26,032 nt of DNA from an uncultured Fibrobacter sp. (GTDB lineage: Bacteria; Fibrobacterota; Fibrobacteria; Fibrobacterales; Fibrobacteraceae): the NCBI GenBank assembly GCA_937891805.1, contig CALATK010000136.1, positions 1 to 26,032 of the forward strand. The letters run 5' to 3'. A program made the translations under genes and the position numbers. Shown piece by piece: positions 15,536-23,408 of this stretch. Each line of letters starts with the position of its first letter. The first letter of the stretch is position 1. Under the pieces are notes generated by a model, which was not told the origin of the DNA, did not search any database, and was given only the letters and a program-made list of their open reading frames with translations.

Positions 15536-16432
15536 TTAACCTCCCAACTTAGCAAGTTGAATCTTCACGAAACCAGCTTCTTTGGAGCGGTCCATGAGCT
15601 GAATGATCTTGTCAAATTGAGTATCGTCGTTTGCCACGATGATAATGTTATCCACGTCTTCGAGGTCAATAAACTGCGTATGAATTGCAATCAGGTCCTT
15701 CGCAATCAGGTCGTAGGCAGAAAGCGGATAGATCATGGTCTTGGCGGCCACGTCCGGCTTGAGCGTACGAGCGGAGTTAGGCGTAAGGGTTGCAAGGGTC
15801 ACGCCTGCACCGGGCTTCTTCAAAGCCGGCGGCGGGGTAAGTCCCAATGTGCCTTCGCCAGGGAGAGCGAGGAAGCTGTTGTTTCCATCTACATAAGCAC
15901 TGTCAGCAATGGGTTCTTCTGCAGAGCCGCCGTTGGTGTAAAGTGCCCAAATAACCTTACCGGGATCTTCTTCAGATTCCTTCTGGATTGCCCAGAGTTC
16001 GATGTTCTCGATTTCGTAAAGATACTTTTCTTTATCCATCTCAGAACCATCTTTGCACTTGGGTCCGTGTCCACTTTCCACTGTCGCCTTGACGTCGTCC
16101 ACGGCGTAGGTAATCAGTTTAGCATCGGACTTGCAGCGGAACGTCCACATTTCCTTGAAATAGACGTTGGGCTGGAAACCACCGCGTGCACCAATCACGA
16201 GATAATCGCTGGTAATCGCGAGGGAAAGGTTCAATGCTTGCTGGTCGGGCTCCGGAGGAGTGTCGTTGTCCATCTGCATCATAGAACGTTCAGGCAGATT
16301 GACTTCAACAATAGCCAGCTTGGAGAAAGCGGTCATAGACAACAGCATAGGAATCAGAATCGTGAACAAGCCCATGGCCGGCAACAGGTCCGGTTCTTCA
16401 GGCTTGGCTGGTTTCTTAAGTTGTCTTGCCAT
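15536..16432 (-). CDS. Divergent, enlarged ExbD/TolR-like protein lacking the membrane aspartate
   Basis: The 298-residue protein is almost twice the usual ExbD size (about 135-165). It starts MARQLKKPAKPEEPDLLPAM and has one membrane helix (about 18-36), then a large periplasmic part. The end, with IHTQFIDLEDVDNIIIVAND and DKIIQLMDRSKEAGFVKIQL, is clearly ExbD-like. Residues about 60-225 form an insertion with two close Cys (in FRCKS and PKCKDG) and a Pro/Gly linker. Aligned with its downstream neighbour, position 21 is Gly instead of the functional Asp. It probably forms a mixed pair with that neighbour. A GGAG site lies 8 nt before the ATG at 16432. Confidence 0.85.
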   Translation of the reverse strand: MARQLKKPAKPEEPDLLPAMGLFTILIPMLLSMTAFSKLAIVEVNLPERSMMQMDNDTPPEPDQQALNLSLAITSDYLVIGARGGFQPNVYFKEMWTFRCKSDAKLITYAVDDVKATVESGHGPKCKDGSEMDKEKYLYEIENIELWAIQKESEEDPGKVIWALYTNGGSAEEPIADSAYVDGNNSFLALPGEGTLGLTPPPALKKPGAGVTLATLTPNSARTLKPDVAAKTMIYPLSAYDLIAKDLIAIHTQFIDLEDVDNIIIVANDDTQFDKIIQLMDRSKEAGFVKIQLAKLGG

Positions 16433-16470
16433 TTTTATAACTCCGTTTAATTAAAAACTCTCAGTTGAAA

Positions 16471-17091
16471 TTAGGAGAGGGAGTTGATAATCTTGAGGCC
16501 CTTTTCTTCCATTTCCTGGATCAGGCGTTCGGAGTTCATGTTGAGAAGACCCACGATGACCAGAAGAGGCACAGCGGAGAGAAGTCCAAGGAGCGTCGTA
16601 CCCATAGCGATAGCGATACCGTCGGAAAGAGCCTTAGCACGTTCAGAAGCGGGTTTGTTAGCCACAGCATCGAATGTGAAGATCAGACCGTAAATCGTAC
16701 CCATCAGTCCGAGCAAGGTAGAGATAGAAGCCATCACCTGGATAATGCTGATATAACGGGTAAGACGAGGAGCTTCAGTCAGGAACACGGCGTCGCATGC
16801 GGCCTGCATGGTGTCGCGGCCACCGCTCTTGGCACCAACGATAGCAGCCATCACACGAGCAATGGGCAGGTTGGTCTTGTTGGCCAGGGTAAGAGCTTCT
16901 TCGAACTGCTGAGAGCTGATGAGCTTACCGAAGTCGGCCAGGAACTTGGCGCGGCCCTTGGAGCTCTTCACCATGATGTAGACGATACGTTCGATAGAAA
17001 AGCCCAGACCGATCATGAACACCACGAGGATGATCCACATGAACTGGTAACCATCAGATTCAGGGCTGAAGGATTGAAGCATTTTAGACAT
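16471..17091 (-). CDS. ExbB/TolQ/MotA-family proton channel protein
   Basis: This 206-residue inner-membrane protein has three membrane helices (about 17-37, 113-140 and 162-184), the ExbB/TolQ arrangement, with a cytoplasmic domain between the first two. Conserved stretches are STLLGLMGTIYGLIFTF (124-140) and GIAIAMGTTLLGLLSAVP (158-175), which line the channel in ExbB/TolQ/MotA. It would form a pentamer around ExbD-like helices and use the proton gradient. An AAAGGAG site lies 8 nt before the ATG at 17091. It begins 189 nt after the large TPR gene and is followed by two ExbD-like genes, then the TonB-like gene. Confidence 0.93.
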   Translation of the reverse strand: MSKMLQSFSPESDGYQFMWIILVVFMIGLGFSIERIVYIMVKSSKGRAKFLADFGKLISSQQFEEALTLANKTNLPIARVMAAIVGAKSGGRDTMQAACDAVFLTEAPRLTRYISIIQVMASISTLLGLMGTIYGLIFTFDAVANKPASERAKALSDGIAIAMGTTLLGLLSAVPLLVIVGLLNMNSERLIQEMEEKGLKIINSLS

Positions 17092-17181
17092 TAGTGTACT
17101 CCTTTAGAGTTGTTTTTGGTTTGTTTTTTGTAATTCCTGCGTTCATATTTATTTTTTTTAAAGCGATTTAGGGGCGTCAAG

Positions 17182-17203
17182 GCTGTAAAACTTTATTTAC
17201 AGC
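17182..17203. other. Perfect 8-bp inverted repeat upstream of exbB-like gene
   Basis: GCTGTAAA and TTTACAGC flank a 6-nt loop. No U-run follows on either strand, so it is not a standard terminator. It lies 91-112 nt upstream of the exbB-like start and could be an operator or an mRNA structure that adjusts expression of the second half of the block. Confidence 0.4.
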
Positions 17204-17236
17204 TCCCGATTTGCCCTCAAATGCTCTAAAAGGCGA

Positions 17237-17260
17237 GGGAACCCTATGAACAAGGTTCCC
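17237..17260 (-). terminator. Hairpin after the large TPR gene, probable attenuating terminator
   Basis: A perfect 7-bp stem, GGGAACC with GGTTCCC, encloses a 10-nt loop. On the minus strand it sits upstream of the exbB-like gene, and the following sequence (TCGCCTTTTAGAG) has only four T in a row. It lies between the TPR gene start side (stop at 17281) and the exbB-like gene, so it may reduce but not abolish read-through. Confidence 0.4.
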
Positions 17261-17280
17261 GTAAAATTGTTTTTACCGCA

Positions 17281-20200
17281 CTACTTTTTCTTCTTTCCCT
17301 TCTTTTTCGGGGCAGGAGCAGCAGCGGGGGCGGCCTCGGGTTCAGCACCAGATTCAGAAGCGCCTACTTCTGCACCTGCAGCACCGGCAGCGGAGGGAGC
17401 CGGGGCCATCTGAGCCTTCAGTTCAGCCAATTCCTTCTTCAACTTTTCGTTTTCAGCCTTGGCTTCCTTGATAATGTCGCGGTAGGTAGCGAGCTTTTCT
17501 TCCGGAGTCATGACTTCGGACTTGGAAATCTGCTCGATACGAGCCTTGGTCTTGAAGTAGGCCGGGTCAGCAAACAAGGTAGACGGGTCGAACTTTTCAA
17601 TCTTGGTGTTCAACGTCTCGTTTGTTTCATCCATCTGCTTCAAGAGTTCAAACAACTTGGCTGTCCACTGGTTGTCGATACCGTAGTGGGCAGAAGCCTT
17701 AATACCGGTTGCGCACACGGGCACAGCAGCCTGCTTTGCGGCGTCGGACTTGTTGTTCAGTTCTTCACGATAGGCTTCCAAGTCTTCGTGAGCCATTTCG
17801 ATAGCGTCTTCCTTCACAGCACCTTCGTATTCCACATATTCCCTTACGATGGCAGCGGAGTCCGGCAGCGGAGCGTTGGCGAAGGCATCAGCCACTTCGG
17901 CAAACACGGCGCACTGCTGGTAGTACATTTCGATATAGCCCTCTTCGGCCTGGATCACATCCTGGTTGTAGAAGCCCTGGTCACGAGCAAGGTCAATGTT
18001 CTTCTGGAAGATAGGACGAGCCTGGTCGTAGTAAGGAGGCAGCTGCTGCACGATAGTGATACGTTCAGCAAACATTTCTTCTTCGCTCTTGGCACTCTTT
18101 TCCTGTTCGCGAACCTTGGTGGCCATGACCACGAAGAGCATACCCATCTTGTTGGTGGCGCGGAAGGTCCACTTTTCAGAAGCGTAAGACGCAGACTTGG
18201 AGTAGTGACCCATGGCGGCCTGCAGGATTTCCACCAACTTCTTGATGGTCGCGGCCTTTTCCTTTTCCTTGCCCTTCAGCACATAGGGTTCCATCTTGTT
18301 GTATTCATGTTCACCCAAGTAGAAGGCTGCTTCGGCAGGAACACCCGGATCGGCGTTCTTGATTTGCAGACCGTACTTGTCGTAGTTCTTAAGAGTCTGG
18401 TCATAGTCGGCCACGGCCTTTTCTTCTTCCTTAAGTTCCATATAAGCACGAGCCGCACCGATATAGGCCGCAATCAGCTTTTCCTTGTCTTCGGTGTAGT
18501 TCTTGATGAAGAAGTGGTATTCCTTAGCGGCTTCATCCCACTTCTTGGCATTGGCGTAGGCCACGGGAATGCTGAAGGCAGCATCCAAAGCGTAAGTGCT
18601 CTTGGGATAGTCATGGACCAGGTCCTTGGAGCAGCGAATGGCTTCGTCGGTCATCTGGGCTTCATCGTAGCTCAAGCAGGCGCTATAGAGGAAGCTCGGA
18701 GTGCGTTCATCCTTGGGGTAGCGCTTGTAGGCCAGTTCGTAGGTAACGGCAGCCTGCTTCTTGTCCGGAATGGAGTCGAAAGTCTGGGCAGCAAAACCAA
18801 TCGCCTGGAAGGCCATGGAGTCTTGCGGGAAGTTATCCGTAATGAACAGGAATGTCTGAGCAGCCTGACGAGGATTACCAGCCTTCTTGTAGTTGCTTGC
18901 TGCACGCAGGATACCCCTGATAGTCAAAGAAGAACTTGCATACTGTCTGGGAAGCATCATGAACGTTTCGGCAGCCTGTTCATGCTTATTGGCCTGTTCA
19001 TAAGCGACAGCGGCTTCAAACACAGCCTTGTCGGCAAAGGAAACCAGCGGGTAACGCTTAACCAATGCCAAGTACGCCTGAGCACCTTCTTCGTACTGCT
19101 TATTCTTCACAGACTTTTCGGCCTTCTGGAAGAGCACGGCCGCGATAGCCTTCTCGATTTCCTTGGCCATGGAGTCGTTCTTGGTAGCCTTCACATCGTG
19201 GTACTGCTTGTACAACCATTCGAATTCCACCAAAGCTTCGTCCAACTGGTCAGATTCCAGCAAGGACTGGGCGAGCATACGACGAATCAGCAAAATGTAC
19301 TGGTGATCCGGATAACGCTGAACCAGGTCGCGCAACACGGTCACAGCAGTCTTGTACTGCTTAGCCTCGTAATGCACGATAGCGGCGTTGTAGGCAAGTT
19401 CAGCAGCTTCCTTGTTCTGACCAAACTTGGCCATATACTTGTCAACCTGAGCAAAGTAGGCCTTGGTTTCTTCACCCTTGTAGGCCTTAGTTGCATCGCC
19501 ACCGTACTTCTTGGTCTTGGCCGCTTCACGAGCCTGGTCCATCATGAGCACAGCGTTGTAGGCAGCTTCTTCTTTCTTCAGGAGTTCCTTGTCACCCATG
19601 GGACGACGTCCGTAGCGGGTGGTATCGGAATCCACGATCCAGTTGAACATCTTGGCAGCGTTTGCAAACTGTTGCATTTCCTGGTAAACCAGAGCCAAAT
19701 TGATGTGGACCCTGTATTCATCCCAGGACGGTTCCTTGGCATAACGTTTCAAGAATGCTTCATAGGCCTTGATGGCTTCGGCATACTGCTTCTTACCGGC
19801 TTCCAGGTCACCTTCTTTGGTGAGCTTGGCAGCACGAGCATGGTGATACTGCGGAATGTCCAGCATAGCGCCACGAATGGCCGTTTCGGCATTCTTCACA
19901 GATTCAGGATATTTCTGATTTTTCTTGTACCAAGAAGAGTTGCGGTCGTAGCGCTTCACCACGGTGTAGCGGTGTTGCTGAGCTTCTTCGAACTTCTGCT
20001 GGATGATGAGGATTTCAATCATCGCGATATCGGCCAGAGGAGCGTCGATGTAATCAGGGTTGATGGACATCAAGCGCTTGAAGGACTGCACCGCTTCTTC
20101 GTTACGGTCATGGTCCTTGTTCTTCATACCGATACGATAGTACACGGAGTCCTTGAAGGGAACCTTCTTGTCTTTCAAGAAAGCTTCGGCTTCGGCGACA

Positions 20201-21120
20201 CCACCGCCTTCCAAGTCAGAGAAGGAGGCTGCCATGAAGTCCATAGCTTCAGCACGAAGGTCGTTGGGGTATTTACCCTTATCGGCACCGATGATGTAGT
20301 CATAATACTTGACAGCAGCTGTTTCGTATTCAGCGATATTGTAGTAAGATTCTGCCAAGTGGTACATGGCAAGAGCAGCTTCCTTACCCGTCAAGTTTTC
20401 GAAACCAGTCACCTTCTTGTAGGCGTCGATAGCATCGCGGAACTTACGGTTCATGAAATGGTATTCTGCTATACGGAGCCATGCCTTGGGAACAAGGCCG
20501 TTATCCGGGAAGTTGCGGACCAGGCGTTCACGGAGGCGGAAAGCCTTTTCGTCTTCGCCACTAGCTTCTTGCACGGCGGCGGCCTGGTACAGCACCATGG
20601 GAGTCTTGCTTTCCTTGGGATACTTGTCGATGTATTCCAAGAAATAGCCAAGAGACTTCTGGTGGTCTGCCTTGGGGAACTGGTCGATGTTTGCGCACTT
20701 GGCGGGCTTGTTGTCGCGGTCGGCACACCAGGCCACGTCTTCTTCGTACTGGGCTTGCTTATCCAGGAAGAGCTTTTCTTCTAACTGGAACTGGTAGTGG
20801 CCCAACTGTTGCAAGGCAGAAGCGCAGCGGGCGTTCTGCTTACCCTTACAGTTGTTCACCTGCTTTTCCCACTGCTTGATAGCAGAGCGCATGCCTTCTT
20901 CGTCAAGACCACCAGAACGGCAAGCCTGAGCAGCCTGGTTTTTCAGGAGCTTGTAAGAGTTGGCGCAGTCCTTGTACTTTGCAGAGCCCTTTTCCATGGA
21001 CTTGCACTTTGCGTAGAGTTTCTTGGCTTCTTCGGTTTTATCCTTACAGGGATCGGAAGCGGCAAAGGAAGTTCCCACCAAGGAAAAGACCATTGCCGTT
21101 AAGAGTAAGATACGTTTCAT
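17281..21120 (-). CDS. Very large periplasmic TPR-repeat protein
   Basis: The 1279-residue protein has a signal peptide (MKRILLLTAMVFSLVGTSFA, cut near residue 20). The first 125 mature residues carry eight Cys in spaced pairs, starting DPCKDKTEEAKKLYAKCKSM. A long TPR array follows, roughly residues 165-1000, with repeats of the form AEYHFMNRKFRDAIDAYKKV and HYEAKQYKTAVTVLRDLVQRYPD. These resemble the YbgF/CpoB and BamD classes, which bind envelope partners. The tail has a coiled coil (about 1205-1235, EEKLATYRDIIKEAKAENEK), an Ala/Pro-rich linker and a lysine-rich end (KKKGKKKK). It follows the barrel-TPR gene by 45 nt and precedes the exbB-like gene. It is probably the periplasmic scaffold of the proposed complex. 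Confidence 0.88.
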   Translation of the reverse strand: MKRILLLTAMVFSLVGTSFAASDPCKDKTEEAKKLYAKCKSMEKGSAKYKDCANSYKLLKNQAAQACRSGGLDEEGMRSAIKQWEKQVNNCKGKQNARCASALQQLGHYQFQLEEKLFLDKQAQYEEDVAWCADRDNKPAKCANIDQFPKADHQKSLGYFLEYIDKYPKESKTPMVLYQAAAVQEASGEDEKAFRLRERLVRNFPDNGLVPKAWLRIAEYHFMNRKFRDAIDAYKKVTGFENLTGKEAALAMYHLAESYYNIAEYETAAVKYYDYIIGADKGKYPNDLRAEAMDFMAASFSDLEGGGVAEAEAFLKDKKVPFKDSVYYRIGMKNKDHDRNEEAVQSFKRLMSINPDYIDAPLADIAMIEILIIQQKFEEAQQHRYTVVKRYDRNSSWYKKNQKYPESVKNAETAIRGAMLDIPQYHHARAAKLTKEGDLEAGKKQYAEAIKAYEAFLKRYAKEPSWDEYRVHINLALVYQEMQQFANAAKMFNWIVDSDTTRYGRRPMGDKELLKKEEAAYNAVLMMDQAREAAKTKKYGGDATKAYKGEETKAYFAQVDKYMAKFGQNKEAAELAYNAAIVHYEAKQYKTAVTVLRDLVQRYPDHQYILLIRRMLAQSLLESDQLDEALVEFEWLYKQYHDVKATKNDSMAKEIEKAIAAVLFQKAEKSVKNKQYEEGAQAYLALVKRYPLVSFADKAVFEAAVAYEQANKHEQAAETFMMLPRQYASSSLTIRGILRAASNYKKAGNPRQAAQTFLFITDNFPQDSMAFQAIGFAAQTFDSIPDKKQAAVTYELAYKRYPKDERTPSFLYSACLSYDEAQMTDEAIRCSKDLVHDYPKSTYALDAAFSIPVAYANAKKWDEAAKEYHFFIKNYTEDKEKLIAAYIGAARAYMELKEEEKAVADYDQTLKNYDKYGLQIKNADPGVPAEAAFYLGEHEYNKMEPYVLKGKEKEKAATIKKLVEILQAAMGHYSKSASYASEKWTFRATNKMGMLFVVMATKVREQEKSAKSEEEMFAERITIVQQLPPYYDQARPIFQKNIDLARDQGFYNQDVIQAEEGYIEMYYQQCAVFAEVADAFANAPLPDSAAIVREYVEYEGAVKEDAIEMAHEDLEAYREELNNKSDAAKQAAVPVCATGIKASAHYGIDNQWTAKLFELLKQMDETNETLNTKIEKFDPSTLFADPAYFKTKARIEQISKSEVMTPEEKLATYRDIIKEAKAENEKLKKELAELKAQMAPAPSAAGAAGAEVGASESGAEPEAAPAAAPAPKKKGKKKK

Positions 21121-21165
21121 TATTCTCTATCCACCTATAATTTCTATAAAAGGGACGAACCCGGA

Positions 21166-23400
21166 TTACTCCAGGTCATCCAATTCCTCCAGTTCCTGAG
21201 CAGCGCCAGAACCACCGGCACCACCAGCCATCTTGGTCTTGACGGTAGCCAAAGTAAAGCCAGCGTCGTCCAAAATGCGCTTACGGTTAGATTCAAAGCG
21301 GTCGCTCTGAATGGACCTCTGAGTAAACTCAGCATAGTCTTCGATAGCCTTGTTGGCCTTATCGAAATCAGGCTTCAAAGCTTCACGCTTGCTTTCCACA
21401 CGAGGCGTGGGCAACTGACGGGCAAGGTCAAGAGCCTTGACCTGAACAGAATCGAAATCGTTCTGCATAGCTTCGTAAGCCTGACGGGCGCTGTCACGTG
21501 CGGCTACAGACACAACCGGCTGTTCCGTACGCTTTTCGGCCTGTTCCAGAGACTTCACGGCCTTGTCGTAGTCCTTCTTGATGAAGTAGCAGTAACCCTG
21601 AACCAGGTAGGCTTCGGAAACCAGGAAGGATTCCGGAAGGTTGCTGATAATCCAGTTGGCAGGCTTCAAAGCCTCGTCGGGCTTGTTCACCTTGAGGAAG
21701 GACCATGCGATACCGAGCATAGCTTCGTCATACACAGGGGAACCCGGTTCCACCTGGCCATACATCTGGGCGGCGGCAGCCACATCGGGCTTTTCGCCAG
21801 AGAAGTAGATATGGCCCAGCTTCACCTTGGCGGCATCCTGCAGGTCGCGTTCAGACTGGTTGGAAACCGGCTGTTCCGTAATGTCGCGGAAGCAGTTTTC
21901 GGCTTCTTCCCACTTGCCCATGCGGCTGTAGGCGATACCCATGGTATAACGGGCATAGAAGTAGTTTGCGTTACCGGGGAGAATAGCTGCGAGCAGGTCT
22001 ACAGATTCCTGATAGAGGCCCTGTTCGAACTTGATCTGACCGGCGATATAGTCGGCGTCCGCCTTCACGTCGCTCTTGCCGAACACCTGAACAATGTTCT
22101 GGTACTTGGCCATAGCGTCGGTGTACTTGCCTTCCTTATAGTCGATGTTCATCAACTGGAAGTGGTACTTGGCGTTCTGTTCCGTTCTGGGATAGCGCTT
22201 GATAGCGTCTTCGTAAACGGCACGGGCAGCCTTGTGCATGCGGAGGTTTTCAAAGGACTTTGCCTTGTAGAACGCGGCCTGGTCCACCAAGTGGAATGCG
22301 GGGTACTTGGTCTGGACCTTACCGAAGGCATAAGCGGCTTCGAGGAACTGACGGTTCAAGTAGAGACGCATAGCGGCGCGGTAATCGTTTTCAGGTTCGA
22401 TCTTCAAACGACGATACCGTTCTTCACCAATCTTCTCTTCACGAGTGTCACCGAAGCGGGTAGTGAGCTTCACAGCCCAGATAAAGCCACGGTTCTTCTT
22501 GGCGTAGAGGTCGTCGTGAGACATTTCCAGGTCAAGCTGCAGGTAGCGGAAGAAGCTTACGTCCTTCACGTTAACCGTAGCGCCGACAACCGGGTAACCT
22601 TCCTTCGTGAAACGAAGACGGACACCAAGGTGCGGGGACAGATAGTAGGTCAAGGTGAAGCTTTCTTCCAAGTTCATGCCCTCACCACCTTCTTCATCGT
22701 CGTGCATCACGTCGATAATAGAAAGTTCGGCCTTGGCCTCGAGAGCGCGGTTAAGCCCGCGGTAGAACAAGGAGAAGTTCAGGTTAGCAGGAATCTTGTA
22801 CGCTTCGCTCTCCGTAAAGAGGACCACCGTGGGTGCATCCTTTTCGGCGGTGCTTACTGCAGGCTGCAGAGCGTTCTGCAAAGCAACACCCACAAACAAG
22901 TCACCATACTTGGAGGAGGAAAGCGGGTTCCAGCTCACGCCCACGTCGGCACCGAAGGTCACGTGCTTCACTTCATCGAACTGGTTGATGTAAAGCACAG
23001 AGATGTCGAGACCCACGGCCACGCAGTGCATCAGGTTATAAGCATAGCCCAGCAAGAAGGCGAATTCATCGTAGGACTTGCCGCCATCGATAGAAGCACC
23101 GTTCTCGAAGAAGGAGAATCCGATGGTGTGCTTGTAATCCATAGGGAAAGCCAAACTCACGTATTCCTGGCTGGCTTCACCACTGATCGAACTGAAGAAA
23201 GCGGCACTTACTTCCAGCTGGTCCGTCATGGAAATTCCAGCGGGGTTCACATACATAGCAGTGTTGTTACTACCAAATTCACCGAACCAGTCGTTCTGCT
23301 GGTATTTGTGCGGGGAGTAGACTGCTTCAGCGTAAAGCGCGCTGGCAGCTACTGTTAGTCCGAGGACTGACGTTTTGATGAAACTAGTACGCATCATCAT
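21166..23400 (-). CDS. Outer-membrane barrel (PorV/FadL-like) fused to TPR domain
   Basis: The protein has up to 744 residues and a signal peptide ending near ASALYA. Residues about 27-320 look like an outer-membrane barrel of the PorV/UPF0164 type, with the telltale SNNTAMYVNPAGIS near the N-terminus and alternating strands. Residues about 335-650 form a TPR array (e.g. KYHFQLMNIDYKEGKYTDAM, AYSRMGKWEEAENCF), then a helical tail and an acidic end (ELEELDDLE). Three ATG codons stand in a row (23400, 23397, 23394). The AAGGAG site lies 3, 6 or 9 nt before them, so the second or third may be used. It starts 8 nt after the OmpA-family gene. It may anchor the large TPR protein to the outer membrane. 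Confidence 0.85.
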   Translation of the reverse strand: MMMRTSFIKTSVLGLTVAASALYAEAVYSPHKYQQNDWFGEFGSNNTAMYVNPAGISMTDQLEVSAAFFSSISGEASQEYVSLAFPMDYKHTIGFSFFENGASIDGGKSYDEFAFLLGYAYNLMHCVAVGLDISVLYINQFDEVKHVTFGADVGVSWNPLSSSKYGDLFVGVALQNALQPAVSTAEKDAPTVVLFTESEAYKIPANLNFSLFYRGLNRALEAKAELSIIDVMHDDEEGGEGMNLEESFTLTYYLSPHLGVRLRFTKEGYPVVGATVNVKDVSFFRYLQLDLEMSHDDLYAKKNRGFIWAVKLTTRFGDTREEKIGEERYRRLKIEPENDYRAAMRLYLNRQFLEAAYAFGKVQTKYPAFHLVDQAAFYKAKSFENLRMHKAARAVYEDAIKRYPRTEQNAKYHFQLMNIDYKEGKYTDAMAKYQNIVQVFGKSDVKADADYIAGQIKFEQGLYQESVDLLAAILPGNANYFYARYTMGIAYSRMGKWEEAENCFRDITEQPVSNQSERDLQDAAKVKLGHIYFSGEKPDVAAAAQMYGQVEPGSPVYDEAMLGIAWSFLKVNKPDEALKPANWIISNLPESFLVSEAYLVQGYCYFIKKDYDKAVKSLEQAEKRTEQPVVSVAARDSARQAYEAMQNDFDSVQVKALDLARQLPTPRVESKREALKPDFDKANKAIEDYAEFTQRSIQSDRFESNRKRILDDAGFTLATVKTKMAGGAGGSGAAQELEELDDLE

Positions 23401-23408
23401 CTACTCCT

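Noticed and set aside
17140..17180. Promoter for the exbB-like gene
   Set aside because: TTGACG is present on the minus strand, but at 17 bp spacing the -10 position is AAAAAA. No acceptable -10 hexamer lies at 16-18 bp.
17686..20784. Open frame of 1032 codons on the plus strand, antisense to the large TPR gene
   Set aside because: The minus-strand protein has a signal peptide and regular TPRs. The antisense translation is rich in Val, Leu, Phe and His, as expected from mirrored TPR codons. It is an artefact of codon bias.
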